Shown here: positions 32,542-42,297 of the stretch, piece by piece
Position numbering within the stretch: position 1 is the first letter of the stretch
Layout of the letters: each line of letters starts with the position of its first letter
Assembly: GCA_030600605.1 (NCBI GenBank)
Contig: JAUVLT010000003.1
Location: 1 to 50,298 of the forward strand
Length of the DNA stretch: 50,298 nucleotides
DNA from: Mycoplasmatota bacterium
GTDB taxonomy: Bacteria; Bacillota_I; Bacilli_A; Izemoplasmatales; Izemoplasmataceae
Direction: 5' to 3'
The notes under the pieces: generated by a model
Database searches by the model: none
Told to the model about the DNA's origin: nothing
Seen by the model: only the letters and a program-made list of their open reading frames with translations
Made by a program: the position numbers and the translations under genes

Positions 32542-32543
32542 TT

Positions 32544-32852
32544 TTAAGCGTTTTTAATCCAATTAACTAATGCGTTTTTTGGCATAAATCCAGCTCTTTG
32601 AGCTACTGTTTTTCCTTCTTTTAAAACGAATAATGCTGGAATTCCTCTTACACTAAATTGATTTGCTAGTTCAATGTTGTTATCAACATCTACTTTTACA
32701 ACTTTAATGTCTGGGTTTTCTTCAGATATTTGTACTAAAACAGGTCCAATCATACGACATGGTGCACACCAGTCTGCATAAAAGTCTAAAATTACAGTTC
32801 CTTGAGCTACGCTTTCTTGAAAGTTATCTTTGTTTGCGAAGATTACAGGCAT
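32544..32852 (-). CDS. trxA: thioredoxin
   Basis: ILDFYADWCAPCRMIGPVL, VDNNIELANQFSVRGIPALFVLKEGK. Confidence 0.97.
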   Translation of the reverse strand: MPVIFANKDNFQESVAQGTVILDFYADWCAPCRMIGPVLVQISEENPDIKVVKVDVDNNIELANQFSVRGIPALFVLKEGKTVAQRAGFMPKNALVNWIKNA

Positions 32853-32927
32853 TTTTATTCCTCCTTATTTAAAAAATACAATTTATTATACTTAAAGACA
32901 TCACAAATTTCAACAATTTTACATTCA

Positions 32928-35252
32928 TTATTTAAAATAAACGACAGTTGCACCAGTTCCGCCCTCTCCACCCTCACCATCTCGGTGTCTTAAAACAAGA
33001 GAATTCTTACTTAAATATGTTTTTACCAGTTTTCTTAAGGTAAGAGTTCCATATCCATGAATTATTGTTGCGAATGGCATATTAACAACTAAACAGTCGT
33101 CAATGTATTTATCAAGTGCAATTTCTGCTTCTTCATAACGCATTCCTCGTAAATCAAGTTCTGGTTTAACACTTTTCTTAATATATGTTTTACCTTTTCC
33201 GATTGGTTTCTTTTTATCTTTTTTTCTTTGGATAAATTCGATTTGATCTTCTGCAAATTGAGAAGTTAGTGAGCCCATTTTTATTAACCAATGATTATTT
33301 TTTTGTTTTTTTAACAATTCTCCAGATCGATTAAATTTTAATATATTAACAATATCTCCGATTTCAAAAGAGTATTCTTTAGTTGAAGATATCTCTTTTT
33401 CTGGGGTATCAAGTGTTCTAATTTTGTATTTCATTTCAGCTACTTCATGATCTTTTATAACTCCCTGTTTTTTAAGATCTTCAATAGCTTTGATAAGGTT
33501 AAGGGCTTCCTCCTTAGCAGCTCTAATTATTTGACTTTGTTCAATTGCAATCTTTCCTTTAAGAAGTCTTTTTTCCTCTATAAGCTCGTTCTTTAACCTC
33601 TCAGTTCTATTGACTAGTTTATTGTTGTCTTTTATTAAAGATTCGTATTCTCTTATTTTTTGTTCTAATGTGTTTCCTCTTTTTTCAAGTTTATTTATAA
33701 GGTCAGTTACCTCAGATTGAGATGTTAAGACATGTTCTTTTGCTTGAGTAATAATTGTTTCATTTAATCCAAGACGTTCACTTATTAAAAGTGCATTTGA
33801 TTTACCTGGCGTACCTAATAATAATCGATAAGTTGGACTTAATGTATTAACATCAAATTCAACACTAGCATTAACTATTTCATCTTTATTGTAAGCATAA
33901 GCTTTTAATTCTGGATAATGAGTTGTAGCTATAACGTAAACTTCTCTAACTCGAATATAGTCTAAAATACTAATTGCTAGACTTGCCCCTTCTTTTGGAT
34001 CAGTACCACTACCCAGTTCATCTAGTAAAATTAATGATCCGACAGTTAGATTGTCGATAATCTTTATTATTCTAGTCATATGTGATGAAAATGTTGATAG
34101 AGATTGTTCAATACTCTGTTCATCTCCAATATCTGCGAAGATATTCTCGAATATCACAGTCTTGCTACCTTCCATTACTGGAATAAGCAGGCCACTTTGA
34201 ACCATTATTGATAATAATCCCATAGTTTTAAGTGCTACTGTTTTACCACCAGTATTTGGACCAGTAATGATAATAATTCTTTCGTGTTCATTAAATGAAA
34301 TTGTATTTGCTACTACATCTTCTCTTTTTATTAAGGGATGTCTTGCTTTGATAAGATTGATTTCATGTTCTGTTATTACCGGCATTGTACACTCGTAATC
34401 TAAAGAAAATTTTGCACTTGCAAAAATAGCGTCTAGTTCAGACATTATCTTTAAGTTATCAGTAAGAGGATAATAATAATTTCCCACTTGTATAGTAAGC
34501 TCTCTTAAGATTCTTTCTACTTCTTTTTTCTCATCAAAGATTAGTAATGAGATTTCGTTATTAATTGTATTAACTGTATTTGGCTCCATATAAACTGTTT
34601 CACCACTACTTGAGTAATCGATTATTGATCCTTTAAAGTTATTCTTTTCACTTAACTTCACCGGTACAACAAAGCGGTTATTACGAATTGTAATCAAGGC
34701 TTCGGTTAGCTTATTTTTATCTTTATTTATTATTGAACTAAGTCTTTCTTGAATTCTTTTTTGTTTTACATTTATTGAATTTCTTATTTTATGAAGAGCT
34801 GGTGATGCTGAATCACTTACTTCTCCATTATCAGTGATAACCATTTGGATTTCTTTTTTTAAATCGGGAATACTTTCAATGTTTTCAAAATATATATCTA
34901 AAGCATCTTCTAAGATTTCAATTTCCTTAACTTGTTTATAAAATCTAATATTATTACTCGAAGCATCAAGTAATCCAATAACATCTAAAAACTCAGTTGG
35001 TCTTAATACAGAGTAAATTTTTGCTTTTTTAAGTGTTTCTGTCAAGTCTCTAATCCCACCAAACGGTGGTTCTTGGTATATTGTTATTATTTTTAAAGCA
35101 TGAGCTGTTTCACTTAGTTTTCGCTTTATTTCAAGTGTATTATTAGTTGGAGTAATCTCATTAACTAAAAATTTACCCAAAGAAGTTTGGGCATAATTTA
35201 TTAACATCGTTTTTACTTTATTAAATTCTAATAGCTTATCATCAAATTGCAT
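32928..35252 (-). CDS. mutS2: endonuclease MutS2
   Basis: IITGPNTGGKTVALKTMGLL, LLDELGSGTDPKEGASLAISIL, C-terminal Smr domain LDLRGMRYEEAE...IIHGYGTLTLRK. Confidence 0.96.
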   Translation of the reverse strand: MQFDDKLLEFNKVKTMLINYAQTSLGKFLVNEITPTNNTLEIKRKLSETAHALKIITIYQEPPFGGIRDLTETLKKAKIYSVLRPTEFLDVIGLLDASSNNIRFYKQVKEIEILEDALDIYFENIESIPDLKKEIQMVITDNGEVSDSASPALHKIRNSINVKQKRIQERLSSIINKDKNKLTEALITIRNNRFVVPVKLSEKNNFKGSIIDYSSSGETVYMEPNTVNTINNEISLLIFDEKKEVERILRELTIQVGNYYYPLTDNLKIMSELDAIFASAKFSLDYECTMPVITEHEINLIKARHPLIKREDVVANTISFNEHERIIIITGPNTGGKTVALKTMGLLSIMVQSGLLIPVMEGSKTVIFENIFADIGDEQSIEQSLSTFSSHMTRIIKIIDNLTVGSLILLDELGSGTDPKEGASLAISILDYIRVREVYVIATTHYPELKAYAYNKDEIVNASVEFDVNTLSPTYRLLLGTPGKSNALLISERLGLNETIITQAKEHVLTSQSEVTDLINKLEKRGNTLEQKIREYESLIKDNNKLVNRTERLKNELIEEKRLLKGKIAIEQSQIIRAAKEEALNLIKAIEDLKKQGVIKDHEVAEMKYKIRTLDTPEKEISSTKEYSFEIGDIVNILKFNRSGELLKKQKNNHWLIKMGSLTSQFAEDQIEFIQRKKDKKKPIGKGKTYIKKSVKPELDLRGMRYEEAEIALDKYIDDCLVVNMPFATIIHGYGTLTLRKLVKTYLSKNSLVLRHRDGEGGEGGTGATVVYFK

Positions 35253-35319
35253 AATATCACTCCCAGTATTACTATTTTAACAAATTATATGTTAAAATAA
35301 TAGTGGTGAGGTGGTTTTT

Positions 35320-36237
35320 TTGAACTTTGTTCTGAACTTATCAACAAATGAAATTAAAAGAGTTATCACTTTTTATCGAGATTATCAAGCAGATTCTAAA
35401 AATGAATCTGTCCTTTTCTTTGCGAAAACCGATTATGTGGCCGTGACTGTATATTCTACTAATAAGGTGATGTTTCAAGGTGAAGATGCTAAGGCTGAAT
35501 ACGATATGTGGATTGTTTTGTTAAATTACAAGGATGATTCTATTATTAAGAAAAAAGTGGTCAGTAAGTCTCAAAAAGATACGGATTACTATCTAATATC
35601 AATTGGTAGTGATGAAGTTGGAACTGGTGACTTTTTTGGCCCAGTTACTGTTTGTGCTGCTTATTTAGATAAAGATAATTTAAACTATATTAAGGGTTTA
35701 AAAATCGATGATTCGAAAAAACTCTCGGATGAAAGAATTTTAACGATTGGAGAGTTGTTAAAAGATAAAATTGTCTTTAGTTTATTATCATTACATAATG
35801 AAAAGTTTAATGAACTCGTAAATAAAGGATATAACATGAATAAAATAAAGGCTTTTTTGCATAATAAAGCTATTTTAAATTTACATCAAAAAATATTTGA
35901 GAAACCCCCAGTTATTATGGATCAATTTGCTGAAGAAGGACTCTACTTCCGTTACTTAAGTGATGAAAGAATTGTTTTTAAAACAATTAGATTTACTACT
36001 AAAGCTGAAAGTAAATACGCGAGTGTGGCTTTAGCTAGTATTATAGCTAGATATGCCTTCTTAAAACATTTTGAGATAATCTCACGTGAGAGTGGGTATA
36101 AGTTATTAAAAGGAGCTGGAAGTCAAGTTGATGCTCTTGCAAGTAAAATAATAAGTGAAAAGGGAGAAGCATATTTAGCCAAATACGCTAAAATGAATTT
36201 TAAAACTTTAGGTAAGGCAAAAGAACTTCTAAAGTAA
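35320..36237 (+). CDS. rnhC: ribonuclease HIII
   Basis: SIGSDEVGTGDFFGPVTVCAAYL, IDDSKKLSD, TKAESKYASVALASIIARYAFL. TTG start at 35320 better placed after gtgaggtgg (ORF track 35311). Confidence 0.92.
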   Translation: MNFVLNLSTNEIKRVITFYRDYQADSKNESVLFFAKTDYVAVTVYSTNKVMFQGEDAKAEYDMWIVLLNYKDDSIIKKKVVSKSQKDTDYYLISIGSDEVGTGDFFGPVTVCAAYLDKDNLNYIKGLKIDDSKKLSDERILTIGELLKDKIVFSLLSLHNEKFNELVNKGYNMNKIKAFLHNKAILNLHQKIFEKPPVIMDQFAEEGLYFRYLSDERIVFKTIRFTTKAESKYASVALASIIARYAFLKHFEIISRESGYKLLKGAGSQVDALASKIISEKGEAYLAKYAKMNFKTLGKAKELLK

Positions 36238-36251
36238 TTGTTGCTTATATG

Positions 36252-36280
36252 TTGTATTAGAAAGTTCTCTAAGCTATAAT
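36252..36280 (+). promoter_or_regulatory. putative ferritin promoter with dyad in the spacer
   Basis: TTGTAT-17-TATAAT; spacer carries TTAGAAAGTTCTCTAA (TTAGA...TCTAA). Confidence 0.55.
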
Positions 36281-36307
36281 AATTAATGATAAAAGGAGAT
36301 GATATTT

Positions 36308-36805
36308 ATGGATAAAAAGTTAGAAAAAGCTATAAATGATCAATTAAATTTTGAAATTGAATCAGCACATGTCTACTTAGCAATGGCTGGATATGTAGCT
36401 ACACTTGGATTAGAAGGATTTGAAAGTTGGATGTTTGTTCAATATGAAGAAGAGCTTTCACACGCTAAAAAATTTATACAATATCTTAATGAACGTGGGG
36501 GAAGAGTAAACATTACTGGATTTGAAACACCCCGCAATGATTTTAATTCCTTACTTGATGTTATGGAAGTGTCATTAGGACATGAAAAGATCGTTACAGC
36601 TAAAATTAATAATATTATGAAGATTGCTCATGAATTACAAGATTATGCTGCTATTAGTTTCTTACAATGGTATGTTACTGAACAAGTTGAAGAGGAAGAT
36701 AATTTTTCTAAACTTATTGATAAAATCAAATTAGTTAAAGATGCTGGGCTTTATATGCTTGACAAAGAAGTTGGAACAAGAGTATTTGTCCCAATTACAG
36801 AATAA
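36308..36805 (+). CDS. ferritin
   Basis: DKKLEKAINDQLNFEIESAHVYLAMAGYVATLGLEGFESWMFVQYEEELSHAKKFIQYLNERGG, FLQWYVTEQVEEEDNFSKLIDKI; SD aaaggag before ATG 36308. Confidence 0.95.
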   Translation: MDKKLEKAINDQLNFEIESAHVYLAMAGYVATLGLEGFESWMFVQYEEELSHAKKFIQYLNERGGRVNITGFETPRNDFNSLLDVMEVSLGHEKIVTAKINNIMKIAHELQDYAAISFLQWYVTEQVEEEDNFSKLIDKIKLVKDAGLYMLDKEVGTRVFVPITE

Positions 36806-36820
36806 CAAAAATTGTTTTTA

Positions 36821-36852
36821 AAAAAACGACACTTTAGCGAGTGTCGTTTTTT
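36821..36852. terminator. bidirectional terminator
   Basis: aaaaaacgacactttagcgagtgtcgtttttt. Confidence 0.8.
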
Positions 36853-37354
36853 AGTGTCCCATTCCGAAAGTTGCATAAAACATAATTACAACAATAGCAA
36901 ATAACTGTACAGAAATCATTAATGTTATCGAAACAAAATTTATTATTACATTATTTTTTCTAGACCGAATAAATAAAAATAATACTCCAGATAAAGTCAT
37001 AATTATCGTTGCATTTATTATACCCTCAATTCCCCTACCAAGAGAGGAAAAAGTAACATAATTAAACAAAATTATTGCAGTAAGAGTGAAGAGTAAAAAC
37101 AAAGAGTCCTTAATAATTCTATTCATACTTAACTTCGATACTAAAAACAAAGTACACACTGATGTTACAAAGGCTACAACAAGAGGATAAAAGCTGTAAA
37201 CTGTATTAAAAAACTTGCCGATTAACAGGTCAATTATAACAATACTTACCATTAAAATTATTATAATTGTGTTTTTTATGTGTTTATTTTGTTTTATTGT
37301 CATAAATATACTCTTCTTTCCCAATACTATGCCATGTTTTTTATTATTCATCAT
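36851..37354 (-). CDS. membrane protein of unknown function
   Basis: Several hydrophobic TM-like segments; overlaps the preceding lipoprotein gene by 11 nt. Confidence 0.65.
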   Translation of the reverse strand: MMNNKKHGIVLGKKSIFMTIKQNKHIKNTIIIILMVSIVIIDLLIGKFFNTVYSFYPLVVAFVTSVCTLFLVSKLSMNRIIKDSLFLLFTLTAIILFNYVTFSSLGRGIEGIINATIIMTLSGVLFLFIRSRKNNVIINFVSITLMISVQLFAIVVIMFYATFGMGH

Positions 37355-38609
37355 AATAAGAATCTATTAACTGAGAAATTAGATTTTCAATATGTTGATA
37401 TGTTAAAGGGGCATTCTCCTGAAGCTCTTTATTAGCTATTTCACTATAGTAATAGTAAGCAAAACACTCAATAAAGTATTCTGATAAATTATCTTTATAT
37501 CTGCTTTCAGGAAACATTAACGCAGCTTCAGCAGTATAAATATCAAAAAATTCTGGAGTATATGTTGTGGAAAAAAAGTTAAATTCAAATAATGTTCCTA
37601 TCATTTGTAATGTTAAATTTATAGAAGTTCCACTATAACCAATTTTTATTACTGTAGGATCCCCGTAAATACCAGGTCTATCATCAATTGTATCACCTTT
37701 TGGGTCTCCAATTATTGGGACTCCTAATAAATGAGTATATTCATATACATCAGTTATTAGTCCATCAACAAGAACTATTTTTTGACCTGTATTAGCTAGC
37801 ATAACAAGCAGTTCTTCATCAATATTAGCAAGCATCAGAACCATTTGCCTAGATTTTGAATAACTAGATCTATTATAAGGTAAATAAATCATACTTTGTA
37901 ATGCATTAAATTTTATATCATTATTAATTTCAGTCCTAAGATCTTCACCAATTAGACGATAGACACCAACATTAATAGGATTTTTAGTGAATGAAGTTGT
38001 TGTATGACCACAACCTAAGTCGTATGTGCCTTCAACAATTAGCTGATAGTCAATTCCAGATTGTAAGTCAGTAAATTGTATACTTTGTGATTGTTCTGTA
38101 ACTTCAATAGATGATATTAGTGTATCTCCATCATATAAATTAACATATAAATCAATTAATACAGAATCATGATCAAATACAATAATAAGAACACCAAGAA
38201 AATTATAACTTTCATAAGTAAACGATGTAATAACTCCTGGTTCACGGTATGTTACATGAACTCTTCTAACAACTTCTTCTGCCACATTTCCTGCGTCATC
38301 AAAGGCATTATAATAGATTGTATAAACATTTGTTAGGTTAGTTTCAAAATCTTCTCCAGATGTAATTAATGTCACATCCAAATCCTCATTGTCGCTTACA
38401 GTGACACCGGGATCAACAAATTCGTCATCAATATCTAAATAGATGTCCTTATCCCCAATCAATGTAATTACTGGTGGTTCTGTATCTAAAATAATTTCTT
38501 CAACAGGTTGTTCTTCTTCACATCCAGACATAAATAATGAAGATATTATAATTAATAGTAATAAGATATATCGTTTCATAGTCTCACTTCTTTCGTCCAT
38601 TTTACTCAA
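37344..38609 (-). CDS. lipoprotein: DUF5011/Ig-like domain plus degenerate PPEP/anthrax-lethal-factor-like (ATLF) metalloprotease domain
   Basis: Lipobox LFMSGCEE; DTEPPVITLIGDKDIYLDIDDEFVDPGVTVSDNED...YYNAFDDAGN (DUF5011); IDDRPGIYGDPTVIKIGYSGTSINLTLQMIGTLFEF and LSEYFIECFAYYYYSEIANKELQENAPLTYQHIENLI match the ATLF fold pattern. Likely start MKRYILL (about 38579). Confidence 0.75.
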   Translation of the reverse strand: MSKMDERSETMKRYILLLLIIISSLFMSGCEEEQPVEEIILDTEPPVITLIGDKDIYLDIDDEFVDPGVTVSDNEDLDVTLITSGEDFETNLTNVYTIYYNAFDDAGNVAEEVVRRVHVTYREPGVITSFTYESYNFLGVLIIVFDHDSVLIDLYVNLYDGDTLISSIEVTEQSQSIQFTDLQSGIDYQLIVEGTYDLGCGHTTTSFTKNPINVGVYRLIGEDLRTEINNDIKFNALQSMIYLPYNRSSYSKSRQMVLMLANIDEELLVMLANTGQKIVLVDGLITDVYEYTHLLGVPIIGDPKGDTIDDRPGIYGDPTVIKIGYSGTSINLTLQMIGTLFEFNFFSTTYTPEFFDIYTAEAALMFPESRYKDNLSEYFIECFAYYYYSEIANKELQENAPLTYQHIENLISQLIDSYYDE

Positions 38610-38610
38610 G

Positions 38611-38642
38611 AAAAAAGGCAGTCATATTAAGATCTGCCTTTA
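38611..38642 (-). terminator. terminator of the YolD/polymerase operon
   Basis: aaaaaaggcagtcatattaagatctgcctttat. Confidence 0.55.
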
Positions 38643-38699
38643 TCCTTACACATCTTACTTATTATTATAATATAAAAAAGTATAATCGCAATTATATTT

Positions 38700-39038
38700 T
38701 TAGATAATTTCGATACTAATAATTCGTTTAGCTGATATTTCTTTTTCATTTATAAAAATAAGTTTGTTATAAAGATCAGTTCTTGTGATAATTCCCTCTA
38801 CTTCTATGAAATTACCATCTTGAAAATAAGTAATGATTATTTCACTATTAAATAGATAGGCAATCTCTAATTTATAATTTAAGTCAGCTTCTTGGTCAGG
38901 ACTAATAATAGGCATTTCTTTACGGGTTCTCCCATAAAATAATTCTTTTAAATAATCGCTTTGTTCCAGTAAAGCATTAAAAGGCATCCACTTCATCATT
39001 TTTCGATCGTGATAAACATAGTTATCCATTATGTCCAC
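38700..39038 (-). CDS. YolD-like family protein
   Basis: RKMMKWMPFNALLEQSDYLKELF then a beta-rich C-terminus; directly downstream of and overlapping a Y-family polymerase gene, as in YolD/UvrX pairs. Confidence 0.82.
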   Translation of the reverse strand: MDIMDNYVYHDRKMMKWMPFNALLEQSDYLKELFYGRTRKEMPIISPDQEADLNYKLEIAYLFNSEIIITYFQDGNFIEVEGIITRTDLYNKLIFINEKEISAKRIISIEII

Positions 39039-40287
39039 CTACCATCGAATTACGGGCAATAACAGTTGATTTTTTTAAGAGGCTACTTGCCCTTAAGGCT
39101 GCATTTTTACCATATTTAAAGTTAATATTATCAATTGATGTATGAAGTTTATGATCTTTAATAACTTTATTCATATTTTTAAAAAGATTTAATTGGATAA
39201 AATATTCTTCTACTAAGCCGGTTACTCTAATTGTTACTTTGCGAATGGGGGAATCGTTATAAAACTCGTCAAATAATGAGATGCAAGCATTATAAATCTC
39301 TGCTTCATTGTTTGTTGGAAAAGTTAATGTCATTTGACGATTAAAGCCACCACCTATTTCTTTAGAATAAGCTATTCCTAAATTAATAGTGTAGGCTTTT
39401 TTATTCCCTGTTCTAAGTCTTTTAGTTACTTCATCAGTCATTTCTAAAATAATTTGAGTAATAGTGTCACCATAGTAGTCTTGAAATAATGTTTGACCTA
39501 ATCCATAACTTTTTGATACTGGTTTATAAACACGTTTTTCGTTAATGATTGACATATCGATGCCATGAGCATGATGATACAGTTCTTCGCCCATTATGCC
39601 ATAATATTTTCTTAATTTTTCAAGTGGATAATGAGCTAAATCACCAATCTTCAAAATACCAAGACGATTTAAATTACGTTCCATATTCCGTCCAATTCCC
39701 CACATTTTAGAAATAGGAGTGATTGGCCAAAGTTTAAAAGGAACATCCTCGTATGTCCATTTTGCAATGAATGTTGGTGATTTTTTACTTTCAATATCAA
39801 GAGCAATTTTACTGAGAAGCATGTTTGGACCTATTCCACAAGTTGCGGGAATTTTAGTTGTTTGTAAGATGTCTTTTAAAATTATTTCAGCCATTTCAAC
39901 ATCGGTTTTTTGATAAAGTCTTAGATAACTGGTCAAATCAAGAAAAACTTCATCTACAGAGTAGATGTGCATATCTTCAAAAGATACATATTTTAAATAT
40001 ATTTCAATAATCTTAGTTGAAAATTCTAAATACTTTTTCATCCTTGGTTTTGCGAATATTATTGTAGGATTATTGGGTAATTCATATACGCGGCATCTAC
40101 TGTGGACACCTCGTCTTTTAAGGTAGGGTGTAACTGCTAAAACAACACTACCATTTGACCGACTTCTATCAGCGACTACCAATGGAGTTGTAAAAGGGTT
40201 TAATCCTCTTAATACGCACTCTACAGAGGCATAAAAGCTTTTTAAGTCAATACATAATACATTTTTATGAATTTGATATTGCTTCAT
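39022..40287 (-). CDS. Y-family DNA polymerase (UvrX/UmuC-like)
   Basis: VLCIDLKSFYASVECVLRGLNPFTTPLVVADRSRSNGSVVLAVTPYLKRRGV, IYSVDEVFLDLTSYL, CGIGPNMLLSKIALD, KMWGIGRNMERNLNRLGI. Confidence 0.93.
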   Translation of the reverse strand: MKQYQIHKNVLCIDLKSFYASVECVLRGLNPFTTPLVVADRSRSNGSVVLAVTPYLKRRGVHSRCRVYELPNNPTIIFAKPRMKKYLEFSTKIIEIYLKYVSFEDMHIYSVDEVFLDLTSYLRLYQKTDVEMAEIILKDILQTTKIPATCGIGPNMLLSKIALDIESKKSPTFIAKWTYEDVPFKLWPITPISKMWGIGRNMERNLNRLGILKIGDLAHYPLEKLRKYYGIMGEELYHHAHGIDMSIINEKRVYKPVSKSYGLGQTLFQDYYGDTITQIILEMTDEVTKRLRTGNKKAYTINLGIAYSKEIGGGFNRQMTLTFPTNNEAEIYNACISLFDEFYNDSPIRKVTIRVTGLVEEYFIQLNLFKNMNKVIKDHKLHTSIDNINFKYGKNAALRASSLLKKSTVIARNSMVGGHNG

Positions 40288-40420
40288 ATCATTACACCTC
40301 CTATCTTATTTTATAATTTATTATAGTATTTTGTAATAAGATATTCAAGGCAGGTAAAATGATGAAAATGCTTAAAATATAACTGCTGATTAAAGATTAA
40401 GCTTATTAAAAAAATTATAA

Positions 40421-40446
40421 AAAAAAGCAACTTTTTAAGTTGCTTA
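40421..40446 (-). terminator. terminator after phospholipase C-like gene
   Basis: aaaaaagcaactttttaagttgctt. Confidence 0.65.
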
Positions 40447-41394
40447 TTTTCGATAGATATTAAAATATTGCATTGGTTCAACCTGGTCACAATTGAGTCC
40501 AGTATTATATGAAAGATTAGTAAATAACTTATGAAGGTCAATAGTCTTATCTTCGAATAGGAAAAGTGATACTTCTGTTATTATATTAGTAGCTATAACT
40601 ATCGCTTGGTCATAGAGGTCTATTACTGAATAGTTATATTCTTCATTTGTAACTGGGTGATACCAAGTCTTTTTTTTCAGATTATGAAAATCATAATTTT
40701 CGAGATGATTATAAAAAGGTAAATCCGCATAGAACATATCATGATCTTTATCGAATATATCTATTCCCTTAAAAATTAGTTTTTTAATTCCAAAACGATC
40801 TCGAACAAAGTGTTTTAAATTTCTATACATCTTTTGACTACTAATTAAATACATTACTCCACCATGTTCTTTTCCATATGTTTCTTCTAAAGCATAATCC
40901 ATTATTTTCATAGTTGATAATGGAGCAGTGTTTAATTGATAATGCTTTTTAATTAGTTTAAACTTCTTATGTTTGATTCCTAAATCCTTTTCAATTAGTA
41001 AGGCATCAATTGAACGTTCGAACTTTAGGTGAAGTCCTCTGTAGCTGTGGGTTGCCATATCATCTTTTTTGTAAACACCGACATTATGGTAAACATATGG
41101 ATGTATTTTTATATCAAGAGCATAATGACAAATGAATCCTACTAAAAAAGAATAAGTGTCTTTATTTAGATTTTTTTTAACATAATCAATCATATTTATA
41201 AAAAATTTATCGGTATCTTTATTATGCATTAAATCAGCATACTTACGGTATTCAGTATAATCTTTACTAAAAAAATTATAATAGAGAGGATCTGGTCCTT
41301 GAGCTGCCATAAAGAGAATTTTTTTATTGAAGTTATAATCGATTTTGTTTGTTACTTCTTCTGCAAGTTTTGAATGCATGTAAATATCTGCCAT
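40444..41394 (-). CDS. zinc-dependent phospholipase C domain protein
   Basis: MADIYMHSKLAEEV, FMAAQGPDPLYYNFF, YSFLVGFICHYALDIKIHPYVYH, ATHSYRGLHLKFERSIDALL. Confidence 0.8.
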   Translation of the reverse strand: MADIYMHSKLAEEVTNKIDYNFNKKILFMAAQGPDPLYYNFFSKDYTEYRKYADLMHNKDTDKFFINMIDYVKKNLNKDTYSFLVGFICHYALDIKIHPYVYHNVGVYKKDDMATHSYRGLHLKFERSIDALLIEKDLGIKHKKFKLIKKHYQLNTAPLSTMKIMDYALEETYGKEHGGVMYLISSQKMYRNLKHFVRDRFGIKKLIFKGIDIFDKDHDMFYADLPFYNHLENYDFHNLKKKTWYHPVTNEEYNYSVIDLYDQAIVIATNIITEVSLFLFEDKTIDLHKLFTNLSYNTGLNCDQVEPMQYFNIYRK

Positions 41395-41403
41395 ATTTAT
41401 CCC

Positions 41404-42297
41404 CTATTCTAGAGTTTCAAGAAATTCACTGAAATAATCAGGTAATTTTGAATCAAACTCTATATATTCTTTTGTGTTCGGATGAATAAACCCAAGTGTT
41501 TTAGCATGTAAAAATTGACCGTATTTAGTTTCTGTTTTACGTTTTCCATATTTAGGATCCCCTACTAAAGGATATCCAATATAATTTAGATGAACACGTA
41601 TTTGATGAGTTCTGCCTGTTTCTAATTCACATTCTATTAGAGTGCATTTAGCATATCTAGTAAGTACTTTGAAATTAGTAACCGAAGATTTGCCTTTATC
41701 AGTAACTGCCATTTTTTGTCTGTTTTTAGGATCTCTCCCAATTGGCGCATTTATTTTGCCTAAATTATGAGGAATAACTCCATCAACTAAAGCAATGTAT
41801 TTTCTTGTTACTGTCTTGTTTTTCATTTGATCTGATAAATCCGCGAGTGTTTCATCTGTTTTTGCAATAACAAGTAGTCCACTTGTTTCTTTATCAATTC
41901 GGTGAACTATCCCTGGTCTTATTTCGCCCTTAATGGCTTTAAAATCCTTAATATGATATAAAAGAGCATTTACTAGTGTACCACTAGGGTTACCAGCTCC
42001 GGGATGCACTACAAGATGATGGTCCTTATTTACAACAAGAAGATAATCATCTTGATAAACAATATTAATATCAATATTTTCAGGTTTAAGTTCGATTTCT
42101 CTTTCAATCATTTCTTCAACAGTAATTAAGTCGTCAGTCTTTACCTTGTAATTAGCCTTAATAGTATTTTCATTTACTAAGATACTACCATCTTTTATCA
42201 TAGCTTGAACCTTGCTTCGAGAATATTCTAAGACGTCAGTTAATAGTTTATCAATTCTTTGGAGGTTTTGATCTTCATTAATCTTTATTTCTAGCAT
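41404..42297 (-). CDS. rluD: RluD-family 23S rRNA pseudouridine synthase
   Basis: S4 domain plus GIVHRIDKETSGLLVIAKTDETL, GRTHQIRVHLNYIGYPLVGDPKYG. Confidence 0.94.
   Translation of the reverse strand: MLEIKINEDQNLQRIDKLLTDVLEYSRSKVQAMIKDGSILVNENTIKANYKVKTDDLITVEEMIEREIELKPENIDINIVYQDDYLLVVNKDHHLVVHPGAGNPSGTLVNALLYHIKDFKAIKGEIRPGIVHRIDKETSGLLVIAKTDETLADLSDQMKNKTVTRKYIALVDGVIPHNLGKINAPIGRDPKNRQKMAVTDKGKSSVTNFKVLTRYAKCTLIECELETGRTHQIRVHLNYIGYPLVGDPKYGKRKTETKYGQFLHAKTLGFIHPNTKEYIEFDSKLPDYFSEFLETLE

Noticed and set aside
40311-40541. 76-aa minus-strand ORF downstream of the phospholipase C-like gene
   Set aside because: Overlaps the end of that gene and its terminator in another frame; no SD and low complexity.
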